From the NCBI GenBank assembly GCA_009823395.1, contig CM020513.1, positions 10,889,001 to 10,953,000 of the forward strand: a stretch of 64,000 bases of DNA. The letters run 5' to 3'. This DNA comes from Thamnaconus septentrionalis. Taxonomy: Eukaryota; Chordata; Actinopteri; Tetraodontiformes; Monacanthidae. The notes beneath the pieces are model-generated. The model worked only from the letters and a program-made list of their open reading frames with translations, was not told the origin of the DNA and did no database searches. This document shows, in pieces, positions 32,931 to 45,905 of the stretch; within the stretch, counting starts at the first letter, position 1; each line of letters starts with the position of its first letter. Both the position numbers and the translations under genes were made by a program.

Positions 32931-35900
32931 TCCAACACCTAACCTCATCTAATGAGTGCCTTCACCGTTAGCGTCAACTTGGATCTGTGCAGTAAATGCA
33001 ACGTGTACACAAGGAAGGCTCAGCAGCTTGTTTCGACTCGAGGGGATCACAGTTGCGTGTCTCCATCGTGAGTTTTGTTTGCAGGGGGGGCGGGGGGGGG
33101 GCACCCACAGGCGCTCGGCTGCTCATCAATGCCTCTCATTTGTCCTTTCAGAGCTGCATGAAAGGGAAGCGTGCCTCAATTTTCTCCCATTCACCTTGTT
33201 CATCAGCGGTCTCACTCAACTTTGAAGAAACGAATGAAATAATAAAATCGCCGCGCCGCTAAAGATGGATGACTTTGATTCCAGGTTCTTGTGAAGGCAA
33301 ATGATTAATTAATTCATTTTGCTCTCGCTGAAAAAAGAAAAAAAGACTAAATTGGGGTTTTCGCTCAAATTGTCTCTGTAATGAATGCGTCTCTTTGATG
33401 GGGGAGGCTATGTGCAAATGGCAAACTGGCTACACGAAACAAAGCAAATCAAAAAACAGGGCAAAAATCACAAGAATTGATGTTTTATTTCAGGTAAAGG
33501 AACTTCACAGCCCAGCTGGCTGCGGGCTGAGATTTATTTTATAACATTTGATTGAAAAATTAAGGTCGCTTGGCTTGTTTTTTGTTTTGTTTTTTCCACC
33601 TTCTACACTGCAGGTCAGTCAGCATGTGTGTTTTTGAAACGCGTGCAAAGCGGCCGATGTGCGGAGCTGATAAGATTGTCGTGATTGGTCGGGAAACAAA
33701 GCGCTAACGAATCAGCGGCTTATCGCCCAGCCTCCCTGTCGGTCAACAACAACTAAAAAAAAAAAAAAAAAAGCACAAACAACAAACAGGCGAGTGGCTT
33801 GCCGGCTACACATGGCTGTACTCAACACCGTTGAGTGGTCACCCAGGACAAACACAGGCAGGCTGTCATCGGGCTTTTTCTGCAGGCTGCGAGTCAAGGT
33901 CAGCCAACAGCAGCCGGCTCGTCCAAATTAAATAATCCAACCGCTGTCGTCACAGATCGCGGTAAGTCCTTGGAAAAAGGCGTCAGGCCGCCGCCGCGCC
34001 CTCCGCGTGTCATCAAATGTAGTTTTGCAACCAGCTCAAGAGGGAAAAAGCAGGACGAACAGTCAGCTCGACTGTTCTGCTGTTGCACTGCGGGGTTATT
34101 TGGGACTTTTCATCAGGTTGCGCTGCGAATGAGCAGCTGCAGCAGCGACGGAAGACAAGCAGCCACTAATGCGTTCAACCTGATTAGAAAAAAATGCCTG
34201 AATTTAGAAGCTACGCCGCCGGCCGCTAGAGGTCAGTATCGAGTCGGGTTGACGCCAGCAGCGTCTGGTGGGCATCCGCGGCTGCTCTGACCTTCTCAAA
34301 GGTAAGCGCAGAGGCAGAACAGGTCGATCACGTGACTGTGGAACTTTGCGTTTGGATCATGGACATGAAGGAGAAGCCAGAACCGGCAACTAAGGACCAA
34401 GGATTGAAATTGTCACATTTTTCCTGGAAAAATTTCTCATCTAAATTGCAACTTTCAGCATTTGAAGCTTCATCCAAATGTTTTTGTGAGCAAAACAAGC
34501 TGAGCTCCATCAGCCGGCGGGAGAAACAAGAGGGGGGGGGGGGGCTCCTCCTCAGCCTCGGCCGGCCCCGGCTGAATGAACTCCTCCGAGCTCACAAAGG
34601 ACGGCCTGTCTGCGAAGGTGCTTAGAAAGCGCTCCGGTCGTTGATATGCAAGGCGACAGGAAGGCCCCGCAGCTCGCCCGCATCCAACTTAATTAAGCTG
34701 CAGACCCAGTTGGCAGGATGCCCCCTCCAACCACCCACCCACCCACCACAACCCCTCCTCCTCACCGCACTTCCCCGCCGCGTCCTCTCGCTCTGACTCC
34801 GGCATTCCTGCAGGCTGGAGACCCCTTCAACCAGCTCTATAGTCCACACAATCCAGGTTATATACTCTTCAAATATATGAAACAGTTCCCCGAGGGAGTC
34901 GCCATCAGCTGGTGATGTGTGATACCAGCGATCACATGATCGAAGGTGCACTGGCCGATGCTGCTGTTCACACTTTTCACACAAATCTTTTGATGGAGAT
35001 CCTAAGTAGAGAAGCAGAAATTGTGCATTTTTTGGTTGCAGCTTGTTTGCAGGTGAACAACGGGTGCAGAGTATTTAAACGATAGTTGCGTTCACATTTC
35101 ACAACGGGGACTTTTGCGATGAATTGCGAAAAAAGGACAAAAATGTGTTGGAGGAACGGAGCGTAACACGAAAAGCACCTGCAGAAATGAAGCCCAATAA
35201 TGGAGGTGGAGAGCTGCTGGATGATGAGATGCAGGCGGCGGTGACCAAGCGCTGCCACGGAACAGCAGCTGGGGAGCGGAGGAGGAGGAGGAGGAGGAGG
35301 AAGAGGAGGGGGATGAGTGGGAGGAAGAGGGGGAGGAGTGGCGCACAGAGGAAGACAGACACGCTGATGCAGAAACTTCGTTAAAGAGTCTTGCGGGACG
35401 GGAATATAAAGAAAAAAGACCAACGTATACCTCCAGCAGCTCGCGAGGAACGAGGCTGAACCGGACCGGCGCGTCGCTGCGACGCTCCCACAACGCATTA
35501 ACAGCAGCCATCTGTGCGCAAAAAGCTTCGGCCCCCCCGCCTTTTTTTTTTTTTTTTCCTCCGCACCTGCCCTTCAAATGTAGCGAATAAAGAGCGGCGG
35601 CAAATTGCAATCAAAACGCACAAGCTGAATTAACCTCGTTGAATCAACCCCCCCTTTTCTTTTTTTTTGGAAGCTTAGTGTTTGGCTGTAATGGCCCAAT
35701 GCAAAATACAAAAAAGGCAAATGGGCGAAAGGGAAAATGTGTTTCACTTTGCATGTTTTTACGCTGGCAAAGCACATCAGCCCGTGTCAGGAGAAAGGTA
35801 CGAAAAAAAACCAGGTTGTTTGAAATGACGCAGGCACCATTTTCCTGCTTTTGTATGCACAGAATCCTTTATAACCAGAACATCAACCATCAAAAATCCA

Positions 35901-36600
35901 GAACGTCCTCTAGAAAGGCAACATTTTTAATGACAGATGAATGAATCAGGCTCCCTGGAATTCTTTTGTCGAGCACAACAGTCAGAAAGCTGCTTCTTTT
36001 TTTTTTTGGCGAATTGAAACATCTTCATCTCAGCTTCCCTTGTTATTTTCTCAGATCTCCCGCCATTCAAAGGTTTTAAGACAAAACAGCTTATTTTTCT
36101 GGATCTACTCACGTTGTTTTTGTCTAGTTTAGTCTTTTTTTTGCCCCGAACTGCCCCGAACTTTGCTTTCACTCACTCTTGACCACCTTCCTCATGCATT
36201 TTACCTGAGTGTGTGTGTGTGTGCGTGCGTGTAAGAAGACTCAAAGTGCATTTATACAGCCATAAGAGTAAAGGTTATGTCCCTGCCTGCCTGCCTGCCA
36301 TCACAAAATAGGTCCTCAAAATAGCAGAGTAACTTTCTGGTGTGATGAAAAATTGATGCTCTATTAGTGCAGACTAGTCATGGGCTGGTTTGACTGTGTA
36401 AAGTGCAATCCGAAAAAAAAAAAAAAAGCCACAATTTCAAAAAGGTGGTTTGACGTGAAGATTTTATGTAAAACCTTTCTGCTGTATCTATTCCGTCTAA
36501 TCTATTTCAACCTACGGTACATCTGACATCGAAATTGATTGTGTTGATCAAAACATTTGATGTAAGCAAATGTAAATTGGATCTTTTGACGCGTCTTCGG
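32931..36600. other. Noncoding stretch, several low-complexity and CpG-rich blocks
   Basis: Includes a G-run near 33085-33099, an A-run at 33756-33772, a GGA-rich tract at 35279-35340, a T-run at 35544-35558, a GT tract near 36210 and a short (CCTG)n near 36284-36298. A TCACGTGA E-box lies at 34328-34335. No splice-bounded frame with known homology was found. Confidence 0.4.
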
Positions 36601-37830
36601 AAGTATCGATGGTTGCAGCATCAATCACCACATCAGCACCGCCACCGCCGCCGCCGCCGCTGCCACTCAGGACCCCCTCGGTCTGCGGCGGCGCCACGCC
36701 TCCTCGTCCTCTTTGTTGTCGGAGCGTCTGTCGACGTCAGCGAGCATCCTGGGAATCCGTCCGGCTCTCTCTCTCTCTCCCTGCGCTCCGTCTCCTCTCC
36801 GTCTCTCTGCTGCTGTCACGCTAGGAGCGGCTCCTGCCTTCCTTGCCTGCTCGCCGCAGCTGTCACACACACACACACGCGTCTCCTCCTCTTCCTCCCC
36901 CTCCACCTCCAGCTTAATGTTTCATCCCCGTACTGTAGCCGTGGAGTCGGGGAGGGCAGCCTCAATCAAACGGAGGACAGACTCCCCAGCGGCCGCGGCT
37001 CTAATTGTGGATTCATCGCAGACCAGGGCGAATCAATACGCCACTCTTGCAGTCGGGGCCGAATGATCTGAAGTTTGTCCTATTGGAATTTTCCTTTACA
37101 TTAGAGGGCTTCCATTGGTGTTTGACGACGGCGAGACCTCGCTCCCTGCAGCCCAAAATTGAGGGTGAGAGGAAGAAAACAGCGGGGAGAGACTGTTAGG
37201 TTTTTTTTTTTTTTTTGCGCTAATGACTCTTCTGCCTTTGTGGTCAGTCGCACACACACACACACACACACACTCACACACACACTGACACTTGCACTGT
37301 CCTCTATTTTAATGTGACCTTGGTGCTCCTGGAGAGAGCTGGCTACGAAGTGGCGGGCTGGTGAGGGAGTGGGGGCACACCATTAAACCAGTTGAGGGGG
37401 CTGCAGCTCTCCAGAGTCATTCTGTAATAGAGCTCTCTGGCTAATGCACTGCTGGGTATTGGTGGGAACAGAGGGGAAGGGGGGGGGGGGGGGGGTGCAG
37501 TGGGCTTTGAGCTGAGGGAACCCGAAAACCCCCCCCCCAAAAAAAAATCAAAAAACAAAAAAAAAAAAAACCTTGGTTGTGGGGCAGTGAGACCTGTAAA
37601 CCACCTTTCAAATGTGATGATTCCGTTTGCTGGGTTTTGTTAATAAAGCACGTCTTGAAGCAGAGATGCACAATGGTTCAGTTGCTGCTGTTCAATCCAG
37701 TCCTTCGCGATGACTTCACACGGAACTTTCCACACATTTGATGGATTTGTGGTTGTTATAAATGTAGATGTAAGAGGCCGTGTTGCTGCAGAACAAACCT
37801 ACCTACATACCGGCTATGAATAAACTTCAC
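36601..37830. other. Noncoding stretch with GC-rich part and microsatellites
   Basis: A (CCG)n-like tract lies at 36645-36664 and a (CA)n tract at 37251-37285, with C/G-runs at 37480-37496 and 37531-37538. The part 37000-37130 is non-repetitive with TTGTCCTATTGGAATTTTCC. No coding exon was found. Confidence 0.4.
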
Positions 37831-37849
37831 ACTTTTTTTTTTTTTTAAA

Positions 37850-37985
37850 CTGCCGATGGAGTTAATTAGCAACAGCTCGAGGCTCACGGGGAGAGATTCA
37901 GCGCGTTCCACTGCCTCTGAGTGAGGCTGCACTTAAGCGAAACTCGATTGGCAGTCAATTGGTAATCACCTAAAAACATTGCTCT
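37850..37985. promoter_or_regulatory. Candidate conserved noncoding element
   Basis: Contains GGAGTTAATTAGCAACAGCT and CGATTGGCAGTCAATTGGTA followed by ATCACC; homeodomain and CCAAT-like words in non-repetitive DNA. Function inferred from composition only. Confidence 0.25.
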
Positions 37986-39314
37986 CACCTCACAAACGCA
38001 GCTCCATTTCCTACTTTCGTCACAGCTATAAAAAGATACAAATTGGTTCTTTCTGTCCGGATGGATGTGGGTTTTTTTTTTTTTTGGTTTTTTTTGTACA
38101 AATGCAGCTTTTCCTTATCTGGTTTGGCCATTCATCCATGTGGAAACAGATTTCTAGGCCACTAAAGCCGGAGCTTTTGGCAAGCTCCCTCCAGTCTGAA
38201 GATTTTCAACGACCCCCACCTTTCTTTATCGTGGACAAGAAACTGTTTTTTTGCTGGGGGGTGGGGGTGCATGGGGGTTAAATGCATTTTTTAAACATCT
38301 ATACTCTTAGTGCTTGTGGACAAACCAAAATACTGTCTAATGCATGTATGGATTTTTTTTAATTTTATTTTAACCAGTAGCTAAAATCACTATTTTTAGA
38401 TAAAATACAAATTTTTATGCAGACATAAGTTAAAATCTGCCAGATCACAGCCTAGCAAGGTGGATATGCAAGATTTTAATGGGCTAGCTTATTTTTTTTT
38501 TAAGCCATCTTCTCTGCTAGCTAGCGCTAGCAGCGAGCAGCTGAGTGAGAGAAAGCCTTGGTTTGTAAGGCCTGTCCAGCTCAGACTGAGTTAGTTTGAC
38601 CAAGCAAACCTCACTAATGGTTGGGAGTAGAAAACAAAAAGCAATTTATTAAATCTGGAAACGGCCATAATAGCGCCACCTCTCTCAGCAACCAGATGTT
38701 GCAAGTTTAAATAGGAACGAACGGAACTCGGATTGATTTTTAACTCATTTAACTTTTGTTTCTTTAAACAAATCAGTCCCTTTTCTGTTGGAGCAGCACT
38801 TTAAAGTAACCAAATCACCGTCCGCAAAGGACAGATGGACGGGTGGATTTATTTCTGTCCTCCAGTGTTAGACTCAGGCGGAGAGGAGCAGCAGCGGCAC
38901 CTTCTCAGTCTGTCGCAGCCACAGTTTTCCCTGCCATCGCGCAGCGAGAGTCCTCCTGTTCCGCGTCCAACCGAGCCCAGCGCCGATCCAACGCCGCCAT
39001 TTATGGCTCATCCTCCAGGTCCTTTTGCACTGCGGGTCAGAGCCTATTTTTAAGGCTGTGTTTGCCTGTGTGGGGGCAGGTTTTGGCGAGACAAAGACAA
39101 ACCGCTGCCATTTGCTTGCAGGTGCAGGCCTGGGATGCTGATGACACTGGACTCAATGTCAATTTGCATTTTGCATTATGAAAATGGACGAAGCGCCGGG
39201 AGGGCAAATGTTGCTGTTGAGTCAACCGGTGATTCAAACATCAGCAAGTAAGCTGAAATATCAATGGAGGAAGAGTATTTATGATAGTATTATAGTAATT
39301 TCCTTCTTATCTGA
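37986..39314. other. Noncoding stretch
   Basis: AT-rich at 38280-38420; CTAGC-rich words near 38515-38535 recall the repeat in rasl12 intron 2 but are too short to assign. No gene was seen. Confidence 0.4.
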
Positions 39315-39611
39315 ACTGTGTGGAGTTTGTCTGTTCTCCCTGTGTCTGCGTGGGTTCTCTCCGGGTTCTCCGCCTTCCTCCCACACACCAAAAACTTGCA
39401 TATGAGGTGAACTGGGAACTCTAAATTGTCCGTAGGTGCGCATGTGAGTACGAATGGTTGTTTGTCTCTATGTGGCCCTGCGATGAACTGGCGACTTGTC
39501 CAGGGTGCCGCCCTGCCTTCGCACTATGACAGCTGGGATAGGCTCCAGCAGAACCCCGTGACCCCTGAGCCCAGGAAGAAGCGGGTACTGAAAATGGATG
39601 GATGGATGGAA
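39315..39611 (+). mobile_element. Dispersed non-LTR retroelement 3' end with (ATGG)n tail
   Basis: Runs from GTGTGGAGTTTGTCTGTTCT through GAACTCTAAATTGTCCGTAG, GATGAACTGGCGACTTGTCC and GACAGCTGGGATAGGCTCCA to AAAATGGATGGATGGATGGA. I recognise this as a very common teleost retroelement tail; the exact clade (RTE/Expander-like) is from memory. Confidence 0.75.
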
Positions 39612-40124
39612 CAACAATAGGAACTCTAAAAAACGGATATAATAGCACAATTTCAACCTCTTTTCAGATATTGACTTCCTATCTTCTTGCGTCTTACACC
39701 CAGTAAAGGCACCTTCATTCTCCCCATCGGGCGTACGCATGGAGGCGTGTCATCATGCGTTTGTTTTCTCACCCCATTTACATTGGATTTGCCAACCATC
39801 TGCGAATTGATTTGATGGGACTCTTGCGCACGGCAAACAATCACTTATAGACAAAGTGCTAACTGACGCCGTTCGATATTTCCCCAACGCTGAATATGCC
39901 GTCGCCACCCTTTAGCGTTGAAAAGGTTGATAGGAAGGTGACGGCTGTAAATCCATTTACGTTTCTGTTATTGCATCAACCCACTTTCGATAACAGGCTG
40001 AATATTATTCACCCAGACGTACGTTATTTTTCTCCCCGCTGATAATCCCCTCAGTGTAGCGAGGGGCTGGGGGGGGGGAATATCGCCATCTTGCACACCA
40101 GGGAGGAATTTCGACTGAGATGAA
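39612..40124. other. Noncoding, nothing identified
   Basis: Non-repetitive apart from a G-run at 40069-40077. Contains ACCGGCTG- and AACGCTGAATATGCC-type unique sequence, no coding evidence. Confidence 0.4.
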
Positions 40125-40335
40125 ATAAAGATTATTAATTCTGCAATATTAAACACACCCACTCCCCCTTCCCGGCTTTTACATATTCATCATTAAAAAC
40201 TAATGCAATTATCAATACTGTAATCTATTTGGCGGTCACATGGTGCAAGAAAGTCATTACTTGTGAGCCTTCTTTAATGAACAAATCTAATGAAGTGCGT
40301 TAATATGTTGGAGGCAAGATTTCTCCCACCTCAGG
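40125..40335. promoter_or_regulatory. Candidate conserved noncoding element, homeodomain-rich
   Basis: About eleven ATTA/TAAT cores in 210 bp, including GATTATTAATTCTGCAATAT, CATCATTAAAAACTAATGCA and TTCTTTAATGAACAAATCTA, with an E-box CACATG and no simple repeats. This is the densest such cluster in the window. Conservation must be shown by alignment. Confidence 0.3.
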
Positions 40336-40339
40336 GGGC

Positions 40340-40409
40340 TGATATGCAAGTCTGAGTGTGTGTGCGTGTGTGTGTGTGTGTGCATTCATGAGTGTGTGTG
40401 TGTGTGTGT
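40340..40409. repeat. Interrupted (GT)n microsatellite
   Basis: Two GT tracts separated by CATTCATGA. Confidence 0.85.
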
Positions 40410-40530
40410 CACCCAATGACTTAAGGTCTTTTTTTGTGATATGGCAGAAATGTTCTTTTGGAGACAAAACGGGGTTGAACTGAGCTGCAGATGTGTGAAA
40501 TCAACATCAACCCGTCTTCCGTCTCTCAAC

Positions 40531-40857
40531 CAGGGGTGGGCAAACCTTTCGACTGGTGGGGCCACAGTGGGTTCGAAAACTTGACAGAGGGGCCGGAGCA
40601 GGAGCAGATGGATGGAGTGATTTGGTGACCCACCTCGTAGGAGAAAAAAATACCATGGGATGTGCAGAGATGCGTGAAACTCCAAGGAATTTAGCTCCTT
40701 ATTGAAATGACTCTTAAAACACTGGAAAAAATGGATGAAATGCAGCTACTTTACGACTTACTGACTATGAATATCATTTCTTCAAGTTTGGAAGGGCCGG
40801 ATTAAAAAGCTCAACTGGCCGCATGTGGCCCCCAGGGCCGCAGTTTGCCCACGCCTG
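40531..40857 (-). mobile_element. Nonautonomous hAT element, family H1, older copy
   Basis: A 327-bp element with terminal inverted repeats CAGGGGTGGGCAAAC and, at the right, GTTTGCCCACGCCTG. Its sequence is the reverse complement of the elements at 59953 and 61477 (shared AATGACTCTTAAAACACTGG and ATGGATGAAATGCAGCTA). The flanking octamers CTCTCAAC and GTCTAATC match at five of eight positions, so the target duplication has decayed. Confidence 0.8.
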
Positions 40858-41129
40858 GTCTAATCCCACCTGCTGGAACCCGAACACGCTGGGCCGGGGG
40901 GAAAAATCTACGACGGCAGCGGGATCCTGGACGAGACAAAAGCCTTGGAGGACCTCAGGGAAAGAGAGCGCGGCGAGGTGTCCCGATGAGCCGGCAAATA
41001 AAAGCGGGTGGAAATCAGCCAACGAACATCAACGGGATCTAATCTCGGATACGCGGCGCAAGCGTCTGCTCGCGTAAACACGCAACATCGCGACGCTTGA
41101 CGGATTTATTTGCTCGGGGGAGCGTAAAC

Positions 41130-41130
<1 letters not shown>

Positions 41131-41170
<40 letters not shown>

Positions 41171-41172
41171 CC
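41131..41172. repeat. (CCTG)n microsatellite
   Basis: About ten tetranucleotide units. The apparent Cys-Leu-Pro-Ala peptide is an artefact. Confidence 0.95.
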
Positions 41173-41989
41173 GACTCCTAGGGCCAACCCCCTCGCATGC
41201 ATTATTCATTCGCTTCTACGCCGACCGACGCGGTTTTTCGCTGACGCGCAAGTCCTTGGACGAGGCGCCGAGGACTTGCGCGCAGGACTTTGTTTGAGGG
41301 GCATTATGGGATGTGGCACTCATGTAATAGGGCCTCATCTGTCGGCCCGCGGCGGGAAGAGGGGAAGCGAGGAGGAGTGAATTGAGCAGGAAGAAAGGAA
41401 GGGGATGAGTGAACATTTCAGAGAGGGGAAGGAGAGTAGGGAGGAGGGAAGGAAAGGAGGGAACGAAGGAAGAAAAGGAGGGGGAAAGAAAGGTTGATAA
41501 GAGGCGTGAAGGCCACCTCACTGGATATCGAAAGCCACGTTAGCGCTCGAGGTTTCCTGCCCGCCGCGCGCCGGCGGGAGAGCGATAGCGGCCGCGATGA
41601 CATTTGCCGACAGCAAATAAAAAAAAAAAGGGCAGAGCGTTCGCGACGCAACAGCTGCATAATTGCGACACAGATTGCATCCGTCAACAAGTTGCACGCA
41701 GGCGGGAAAGAAAAAAAGAGAAGCACGAGAAGCAGGAGAGCGGTCGGGTTTTACGAAGAAGGAAATAAAAAAAAAGCACAACAGCGCGTCGAACGCCACT
41801 TCTCATCGACTGCAGCGTCAACACACCAAGTCAACCCCCCTTCCCGCACACACACACACACACACGCACCCGCGCACACACACACACACAACCGACCGAG
41901 CCCCTCCACCTCCCTTTGCAGCTCCTCTCTCTGATGCTAAAATCGAAAATAGCTTCTCACTCTCGGCGCCGAGCGCTTCCATCCCCTAA

Positions 41990-42130
41990 TCTCTTCAAGG
42001 AGATCCATTACCATATTAATAATGAGATGTGAACCGGTCATAGATTAAACCGGGCAATAAAGCATCACTGCCAGGCTGCCTCTCACACTGAGTCATTTAA
42101 ATGACGCCGCGATAATTAGAGCCGCATGTG
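41990..42130. promoter_or_regulatory. Candidate conserved noncoding element
   Basis: Contains CCATTACCATATTAATAATG, CCGGTCATAGATTAAACCGG, CAATAAAGCATCACTGCCAG, TGAGTCATTTAAATGACGCC and GATAATTAGAGC: an AP-1-like site, a palindromic TCATTTAAATGA and several homeodomain cores in repeat-free DNA. Confidence 0.3.
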
Positions 42131-43392
42131 TCAGAAGTGACAGACAGGACTCCTGACGCACGCACACACGCACGCACGCACGCACTCGCTCATACGCACT
42201 TCTAGTCCCGTTCTTCTATTTCTTTAATCACAAGCTTCGGTACGGTGGCTGACAAGGGCCAAACACAACACAACTGGCTGATGCGCCTGAGTTGGGGGAA
42301 AACAGCTGCAGGTATGGAAACGATGCACATTCACAAACACAAGTCTAAACAATTGGTACAAAAAGAGGATTGTGGTACAAACGGAAAAAAAAACATACAG
42401 TATCTTTAATCATCAAATGCGCTGTAAACAGAGAAGCGATGCAAAACACAACGGGTGCAAACCAAGAAAAGACATGCAAACCAACGTCACTACAATGGAA
42501 GTCCTCCAAACCTGCAGGGGGCGCTCTTAGCCAAGCAGCTCAATGGAGAGAGACACACAGGTAGACCGAGAACGATACCTGCATTCCATACCTGCAGCTG
42601 TTTTCGCCAATTAAGGCGCATTAGGCGGTTGCATTGTGCTTGGCCCTCGTCGGCCACCGTACTTCGGCCTTCGTCGACACGCTCGTACTATCGATGAGCT
42701 CGGAGAGCAAACTGGTGCGGACACTGGGACCCGGCGGTGTCGGAGGGAGTCAGGAGGAAGAGTGAGGAAGTCTGCTGCATTCACAGCAGCAAAAAAATAG
42801 ACTCATTCAAATGATTGTTACTTTCCGTTCGCCGCAAACCCCGCAGATCCTCGAGAAGCCCTGAACAAACTGAGCAGGATAACGGGAAACATCTGTAGAG
42901 CGCGGTGTTGATGTAAGCGGCGTTCGGCGCGGGATCATCTCAGCGGGGGTGCGGTGGGGGGAGCAGCTCGTTATTAAGCCGTGAGGAGCGGCGACGTGAC
43001 GCGGCGGCGCTCACTGTTTACTGTTGCCCCGCGTCTGACACTAAGCCGCCATTGTGCTCCCATAGATTGTGTTTCCGCGGCTCTGAGTGACACGGCGCCG
43101 CAGGTCGGCGGAGAAACGCTGTTTGTTTCCTGCGAATGCCGCGCCGGAGCATTGTGCGAGCGCAAACGTGTGTGTGTGTGTGTGTGTGGGCATCGAGTGA
43201 GAGACGCTTTGTTTTGGCCATTTCGGCGCAACGCCTGTCGCCGGCCTTGACTCGGACTTGAGAAAATCAACAAGCGCGAGGCCGTGTAAACAGCCGCGGT
43301 GTCAATAATAATAACAACAAATAATGGAGAAAAATCAACACAGCGTTTTCCTGAAGAAGAAAAATGAATCAGCCGCAGAGCTGGAATCCTGG

Positions 43393-43948
43393 AGTAACTA
43401 AGTAATCCACTACTGCAATTAAACTACTTTTTTAGTAACAGAGTAATGTCACGGGATTACTGTGGCAAAACTGGGAATTATATCATAATTACTTTAGCAA
43501 GTAACGATTCCATTACTTTTCTGAAATATTTTGCAAGCTATAAATATTTTAATATCTACAAAATGTCTGAAATTTAGAAAAACAGCAGTAAACAATGATG
43601 TCGCAAATTGATGATGCAGCCGCGCATGCAACGTCATTGATATGCGTGAAGCACCAAAACAAGCATGGCGGCGGCAAAATTAAAAACAGCAATTGTGTTT
43701 TGACAGCTGGAAATACAAAGTTTTGAGTTCATCTCGTCTAAATCGAGGCATGTCGTAGTTCGTTGTACGTTATGTGCAGGAAACAAGACGTTCTCAACTG
43801 CTACTTGATCTTTTTGTAACTAAAGTAATTAGTAATTAGTAATTGATTACTTCTGAAACAAAGTAGTTAAAGAAGTAATTAGATTACTTGTTAAGGAGTA
43901 AGTTGGGAGTCGTTGGGATTACTTTTATGGAGTAATCCCAACAACCCT
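43393..43948. mobile_element. Degraded nonautonomous DNA transposon (probably hAT)
   Basis: Rich in GTAATTAGATTAC and AGTAATCC words, ending TATGGAGTAATCCCAACAAC then CCT. The left end is less clear (GGAGTAACTAAGTAATCC). The wording matches a common teleost repeat that begins GGGTTGGGAGTAAC-like. No target duplication was found. Confidence 0.5.
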
Positions 43949-45905
43949 TGCACACAACTGACGCAGAAAGTTGTGTGGAGCCGTGTGTGTTTGTGTGTGC
44001 TTGAGTGCGTGGACAGAGCAGCAGCAGGCTGTCTGGGTGCAAACCTGCGGCCTGTCACAGAGACCTACCCAGATTTAAACGACTGAAACCCAAAGCTAAA
44101 TGAGACACACTCAGGCTGCGTACAGATGATGCAGCGTTTAGTGTTTCCACGCCCAGAGAGTTAATAGCAGAGGAAGAAGAGCAGCCAGGAAAAGGCTTCT
44201 CGCGACGGTGCTGATGGAAGCTGCAACTTCATCATCAAGTCGAGCCATTTAGGCGAGGAATGCACAACCCTCCGCGATTTCCAACCTGCCGCGGTGGAGT
44301 CATCAAAAATAATCAAGGAACTCAAATTGCTATCGAGTGTCTCACTGATGCATTTTGAGGAAACGAAAACAAACCCCCGACGTTGTTTTCTTCAGGAGGG
44401 GAGGACGCTCAGGAAAATAGTCGCCGGGAAATCCAGTGAGAAAATCAGACGTCTCGCAGAACACAAAGGAACTGCGAACGCCAGCTCGGATGATTGTGGT
44501 ATTCGATCGTCGGCGGAGGGGGGGGGGGGGGGGTGCTAAAAAGAAACTGAGACATGCCTGTTTTAAAAACCCATTGTGGCGACATGATGAACTGAAACTA
44601 TTTGGTCACTTTTTCCTGAAGCAGCAGTGTTCCGGTATCTGAAGAAAAGAAGAAAAAGCTGAACCCTTAAAAACTGAGATTGCATTTCGGTTGTTAGCAT
44701 CTTGCGCACATTGCCTTTAAAATCTTCCTCAGTGGCCCGTTTTGGCTTTTTTACACTCCAGGTGATTATCGCCATTGTCGACAGTCTAAGCCGTTATTGG
44801 GTTTTTTTCCCCATTTTTTGTATCGACTCTGAGTCATCGCGAGCCACCTGCTGAACGGAGGCAGACAGGTAAGGTAATCTGTGCTGTGATCTCATTAACC
44901 GCCTGCGGGCCGCACAGCGAGGGGAAAAGAGACGAGCGAGCGGAGGAGAAAACAACACGTGAGGCTTCACCTCCTTTGAGGGGAAAAAAAAAAAGGAGGG
45001 AAAAGTTCCGTGCTGAGAGAAAGCGGAGGCTTCCTCCTTCCCGAAAACGACCGCACCGCCTCTGTTTTTGGTCGACGTGTGCTTCGGCGCCGTTCCCCGA
45101 AACCGTGGGTCTGTTTGTGTCTGAGTCGTGTGTCACAGCCCATCTGTAGGTCTTTACAGGGCCGAGTAATTGAGTGGTGGAGGACAGGGCTCAGCACCGC
45201 GGGGAGCCCGCTGCAGCTATTGAGGGATGAGCAGCCGGCCTCTGGGGGCCGTCGGGGGGCTGCGGGGGGAGGGCCCAGCCCCCCCCGCCCCGCAGCCCCC
45301 ACCCCAAACAAGGCAAAGGAGGGAGGAAGAGAGAGAGAGAGAGAGAGAGAGGCCCCTTTCTTATGTAGGAGTGAGAGATGAGCAGCGAGCCACTCGGGGG
45401 TGATGCATCTCCTGCAAGCCGGAGGAGAGGAAGGAAGGGGGGGGGCGGAGGTGGAGGTGGAGGTGGGGTGGGGCAGTCAGCCTGTGGGAGCTGCAGCAAC
45501 TTCTGCAGCGCAGGGTGGGTGGAGTGGGACGGAGGGATGCGCGGCAGTTTGACGTCAGCCGCGTTTGTCTGTAAATTCCACTCTCGACTCGTTTTCATTG
45601 CATTTCCTTTAATCCAGGGAGATTGTTTCACTCTGACTCTTTGCAAAATTCAGAGCAGAAAAAGAGGCAGCGCGACCTTCAGCCCCGGACCGACTTTGCT
45701 CCGAGCGTGGGAGGAGTTCCTAACCGGCAGCGCAGTGAAACACTCAAACACATCCGACTTTTTCTCAACAACTGTCTGAATTTTTATTTTTCTTATTTTA
45801 ACTCGTTTCCACACGTTTGCTGCTCATTTTTTTTTTCACTGTTTGCTCGTTTGATGTTCCTCATAAAACCTCAAGTACCAAAGTGGGAAAAACGTTGTGT
45901 TTCAG
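43949..45905. other. Noncoding stretch, GC-rich in part
   Basis: Includes a G-run at 44519-44533, (GA)n at 45329-45351 and GGTGGA tract at 45438-45472. Parts 44820-45200 and 45360-45760 are GC-rich; no recognised exon was found. Confidence 0.4.

Larger units (their letters stand above)
40858..43392. other. Noncoding stretch with CpG-rich parts
   Basis: CpG-rich around 40880-41080, 41200-41290, 41540-41800 and 42890-43260; purine-rich GGAAGG tract at 41380-41490; CA tracts near 41850-41890 and 42160-42190; (GT)n at 43169-43188. No coding exon was recognised. Confidence 0.4.
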
